DNA of 64,000 nt from positions 361,602-425,601 of the forward strand of contig NZ_PXZL01000007.1 of assembly GCF_003013405.1 (NCBI RefSeq), given 5' to 3'. Source of the DNA: Brevibacillus formosus (GTDB lineage Bacteria > Bacillota > Bacilli > Brevibacillales > Brevibacillaceae). Position numbers and translations under genes: made by a program. Each line of letters begins with the position of its first letter. The first letter of the stretch is position 1. Below the pieces are notes generated by a model that worked only from the letters and a program-made list of their open reading frames with translations, did no database searches and was not told where the DNA came from. Below are positions 62,208 through 64,000 of the stretch, piece by piece.

Positions 62208-62840
62208 ATGAAAAAGATTATTTCTGTACTTGCACTCATTCTTTGCTTTGCTTTTTTACCTATTCAAATGATTGAAGCGCATCCAGGCAGAACAGATGCA
62301 AATGGTGGACACACCTGTAGAACAAACTGCGAAAAATGGGGATTACAATATGGAGAATATCACTATCACAACGGTGGCGGTGGTTCTTCCAACAGCCAAG
62401 TGAAAAAACCGGCCTCGCCAAAAGCAGCGGCCCCACATACACAACCTAAAATACTACCATCGAAAACAATTGTAGCTGTAGACAATGCTAACGTTTATTC
62501 TGCTCCATCCCTTGACTCAGTCGTTACTGCAACCCTATGGTATGGTTTTGAAATCAAAGCATCCGGTACACAGCCGGAATTTATCTCCATGGATCAAGGT
62601 TACGTTTCCAAAACAGTGGTTACCTCTTATACACCAATTACTCCTAAGACTGTCAAAATTCAAGGAGAGAAAGGCTACTTCTTCTCAACCCCTTCTATAG
62701 AAAGTCCAGGCAGAGGCTACGCTGTCAGAGATGCACTTGTTCAAATAGTCGGTGAACGTGGAGATTGGTATTACGGCTCCACCATCGATGCAAATGGGAA
62801 GGTTTTAGTTGGATTTGTTTCGAAAAGCGTCGCCTATTAA
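62208..62840 (+). CDS. Secreted YHYH-domain protein
   Basis: A 210-residue exported protein. Signal peptide of about 25 residues (ends IEAHPG). The mature N-terminus has a short YHYH-type module: DANGGHTCRTNCEKWGLQYGEYHYHNGG, with His and Cys residues suited to metal binding. Two SH3-like repeats probably follow a Pro/Lys-rich linker (VDNANVYSAPSLDSVVTATLWYG and GYFFSTPSIESPGRG). It is likely wall-associated. ATG 62208 with GGAGGTTGTCT upstream is the start. No precise function. Confidence 0.75.
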   Translation: MKKIISVLALILCFAFLPIQMIEAHPGRTDANGGHTCRTNCEKWGLQYGEYHYHNGGGGSSNSQVKKPASPKAAAPHTQPKILPSKTIVAVDNANVYSAPSLDSVVTATLWYGFEIKASGTQPEFISMDQGYVSKTVVTSYTPITPKTVKIQGEKGYFFSTPSIESPGRGYAVRDALVQIVGERGDWYYGSTIDANGKVLVGFVSKSVAY

Positions 62841-62857
62841 CCATAGAATGAAGACCG

Positions 62858-62897
62858 AAAAAGCCAGGCAGGAGAGTCTTTCTCCTCTGGCTTTTTT
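62858..62897 (+). terminator. Terminator after the YHYH gene
   Basis: AAAAAGCCAG and CTGGCTTTTTT with inner AGGAGA/TCTCCT pairing; T tract continues the stem. Confidence 0.88.
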
Positions 62898-63103
62898 CAT
62901 GTTCAGAAATTGTTTAGATCGAAAGATTATGATATCTCTAGGCATTTTTTCACAATTGGAACAGCGGGTGAATCTGTTGTTCTCGACTAGCAGGATTTGT
63001 ACAACGAAGAATGCCCTTACTGAAAAAATTTAGCATAACTAAAAATTAGGACAAGGGGGGAAAGATGAATTGAGTTAACGGTGCAAAAAGGGAGTTGAAG
63101 AAT

Positions 63104-63721
63104 GTGCGAGTGCTGTTAAGTGCTGGGTTTATTTTGGCAGGCTTATTCCTCCTTTTCTATCCTCAATGGGAAACGGCGGTATCTGCACAAAAGCAAGAAC
63201 AGCTCATCGAAGCGTTCGAACAACTGAGCAACGTCAGCGAGCAAATAGAAACAGCTGCATCAGAGGACCCACCAGCTCCGAAGATACAAGAGCCGCTCGC
63301 TATGTTGGAAGGTGCCAGAGGCGTGATTCGGATTCCCAAAATTGATCTGGAAATGATGATTTTTGAAGGCGCGGACAAGCATGCCTTGAGTAAAGGTGTT
63401 GGCCTGATCGAGCCAGACAAGGAATTCGGCGTAAACAATGTTGGACTGGCAGGTCATCGCGGGATTACTCACGGCAAGCAATTCAATCGCTTGGACGAAC
63501 TAACACCTAACGATGAGATTGAGATCAAGACGAAAACGGCAACCTACCAATTCGTTGTCGTGAAAGCCTTTGTCGTAGATCGTACACAAGTAGAAGTTCT
63601 AGAGGATCAAAAGAAGCCATTGATCACCTTAGTCACATGCACCCCTGTTGGAGCAAAAGATCCGAAGGACAGACTGATCGTTCAAGCGGAATGGAAACAA
63701 ACGACTTCATCTCAGCCCTAA
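63104..63721 (+). CDS. Class D sortase
   Basis: A 205-residue transpeptidase with an N-terminal membrane anchor (about 4-20). The sortase barrel has catalytic His118 in GLAGHRG, Cys179 in TLVTCTP, and Arg190 in RLIVQAEW. The pattern TLVTC fits class D, found in bacilli. It cleaves an LPXTG-like sorting signal and links the protein to peptidoglycan. The start is GTG 63104, because GGGAG is 10 bases upstream; TTG 63095 would sit directly on the ribosome site. The next gene encodes a repeat-rich secreted protein that is the probable substrate. Confidence 0.88.
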   Translation: MRVLLSAGFILAGLFLLFYPQWETAVSAQKQEQLIEAFEQLSNVSEQIETAASEDPPAPKIQEPLAMLEGARGVIRIPKIDLEMMIFEGADKHALSKGVGLIEPDKEFGVNNVGLAGHRGITHGKQFNRLDELTPNDEIEIKTKTATYQFVVVKAFVVDRTQVEVLEDQKKPLITLVTCTPVGAKDPKDRLIVQAEWKQTTSSQP

Positions 63722-63776
63722 CACTTCCTACTGAAAGACGGAATGAGCTAGTTTTTATTTAGTACAGGAGGAGCAT

Positions 63777-64000
63777 ATGCAAAGGAAATCTTGGATCGTT
63801 GTGGTGGCACTTTTGCTCATCATCCAAAACTTTTTCGGTTTCACGACAACCACGTATGCCCAAACACAAGGTGAGGTTGTCGTTGAGACTAGTGGGGAGC
63901 CGGGCACAGGCAACCCTACTGATCCGGGTACTGGGACTCCTACCGATCCGGGTACAGAGACTCCTACCGATCCGGGTACAGAGACTCCTACCGATCCGGG
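63777..64000 (+). CDS. Repeat-rich secreted surface protein, 5' part
   Basis: The gene runs off the right edge; 74 complete codons are visible. AGGAGGAGCAT precedes the ATG. A signal peptide of about 28 residues ends at TYAQ. From residue 43 the protein consists of eight-residue repeats G-T-x-x-P-T-D-P (third and fourth copies identical: GTETPTDP). Such rigid Pro/Thr repeats are stalks of wall-anchored adhesins, often glycosylated. It follows the class D sortase by 55 bases, so it is likely its substrate; the C-terminal sorting signal is outside the window. Confidence 0.82.
   Translation, partial: MQRKSWIVVVALLLIIQNFFGFTTTTYAQTQGEVVVETSGEPGTGNPTDPGTGTPTDPGTETPTDPGTETPTDP
63903..64000 (+). 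repeat. 24-base in-frame tandem repeat
   Basis: At least four copies of a 24-base unit (consensus GGTACAGAGACTCCTACCGA plus TCCG), diverged at the first copy and identical between the last two. It encodes GTETPTDP and continues past the edge. The near identity suggests recent slippage, so copy number may vary between strains. Confidence 0.9.

Noticed and set aside
62809..63033. 74-residue open frame after the YHYH gene
   Set aside because: It runs through the terminator hairpin and has no ribosome site.
63053..63073. Two-codon ORF (ATG AAT TGA) with a strong AAGGGGGG site upstream of the sortase
   Set aside because: Could be a leader peptide, but two codons cannot be distinguished from chance; not called as a gene.
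63903..64000. CRISPR-like regular repeat
   Set aside because: Units are contiguous, in frame and encode GTETPTDP; there are no spacers. No CRISPR array was seen anywhere in the window.

Overview
The window looks like a chromosomal segment of a spore-former-type Firmicute, most likely a Brevibacillus or close Paenibacillaceae relative. This is inferred from gene content, not from a database match: an S-box methionine operon, Bacillus-style petrobactin-type iron uptake genes, a VanRS/VanZ set, a class D sortase, a secreted chitin LPMO, strong GGAGG ribosome sites, and frequent GTG/TTG starts in DNA of roughly 50% GC. No rRNA, tRNA, transposase, phage genes or CRISPR were seen.

Layout. 1-3.9 kb: the end of a LuxR-type response regulator, then aas-lplT (lysophospholipid uptake and re-acylation). 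3.9-7.8 kb: a secreted 5'-nucleotidase and RecQ. 7.8-8.2 kb: a composite palindromic repeat. 8.2-10.9 kb: vanZ-like gene and a VanRS-like two-component system whose two promoters carry the same direct-repeat operator. 10.9-17.5 kb: SDR oxidoreductase, fumC (with a Fur box on its promoter), a second palindromic repeat, an MgtC-like protein, a MATE exporter and an LPMO with FnIII and chitin-binding modules. 17.7-24.3 kb: a six-gene operon joining a polyamine-type ABC importer to a nucleoside hydrolase and an adenine deaminase, preceded by a hairpin leader that looks like an attenuator. 24.5-28.7 kb: a small DUF2294 gene, the SAM riboswitch and metQNP, and two small genes. 28.8-34.5 kb: iron uptake, comprising an orphan siderophore ATPase and a yclNOPQ-like operon, both with Fur boxes, around a DJ-1 family gene. 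34.6-45 kb: DUF4097 lipoprotein, Crp/Fnr regulator with AhpD-like protein, a lone CheY tail-to-tail with a 1971-residue pseudokinase/AAA/TPR/GAF/CheA-like histidine kinase, a cupin and a metallo-beta-lactamase fold protein.

45.07-61.41 kb is the most unusual region. It is a divergent locus of ten genes. Seven tightly packed minus-strand genes encode a secreted membrane vWA protein, a large tubulin/FtsZ-like GTPase, an unknown 782-residue protein, a polytopic vWA protein, a small beta-rich protein, a zinc-finger P-loop GTPase and a GAP1-like membrane-anchored partner. Three plus-strand genes encode a 49-residue membrane peptide, a zinc-ribbon membrane protein and a membrane protein with an SH3-like C-terminus. 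The set suggests one membrane-associated, nucleotide-driven machine; its function is not known to me.

61.5-64 kb: a LysE-family exporter, a secreted YHYH protein, a class D sortase, and the start of a repeat-rich secreted protein that is probably the sortase's substrate and runs off the right edge.
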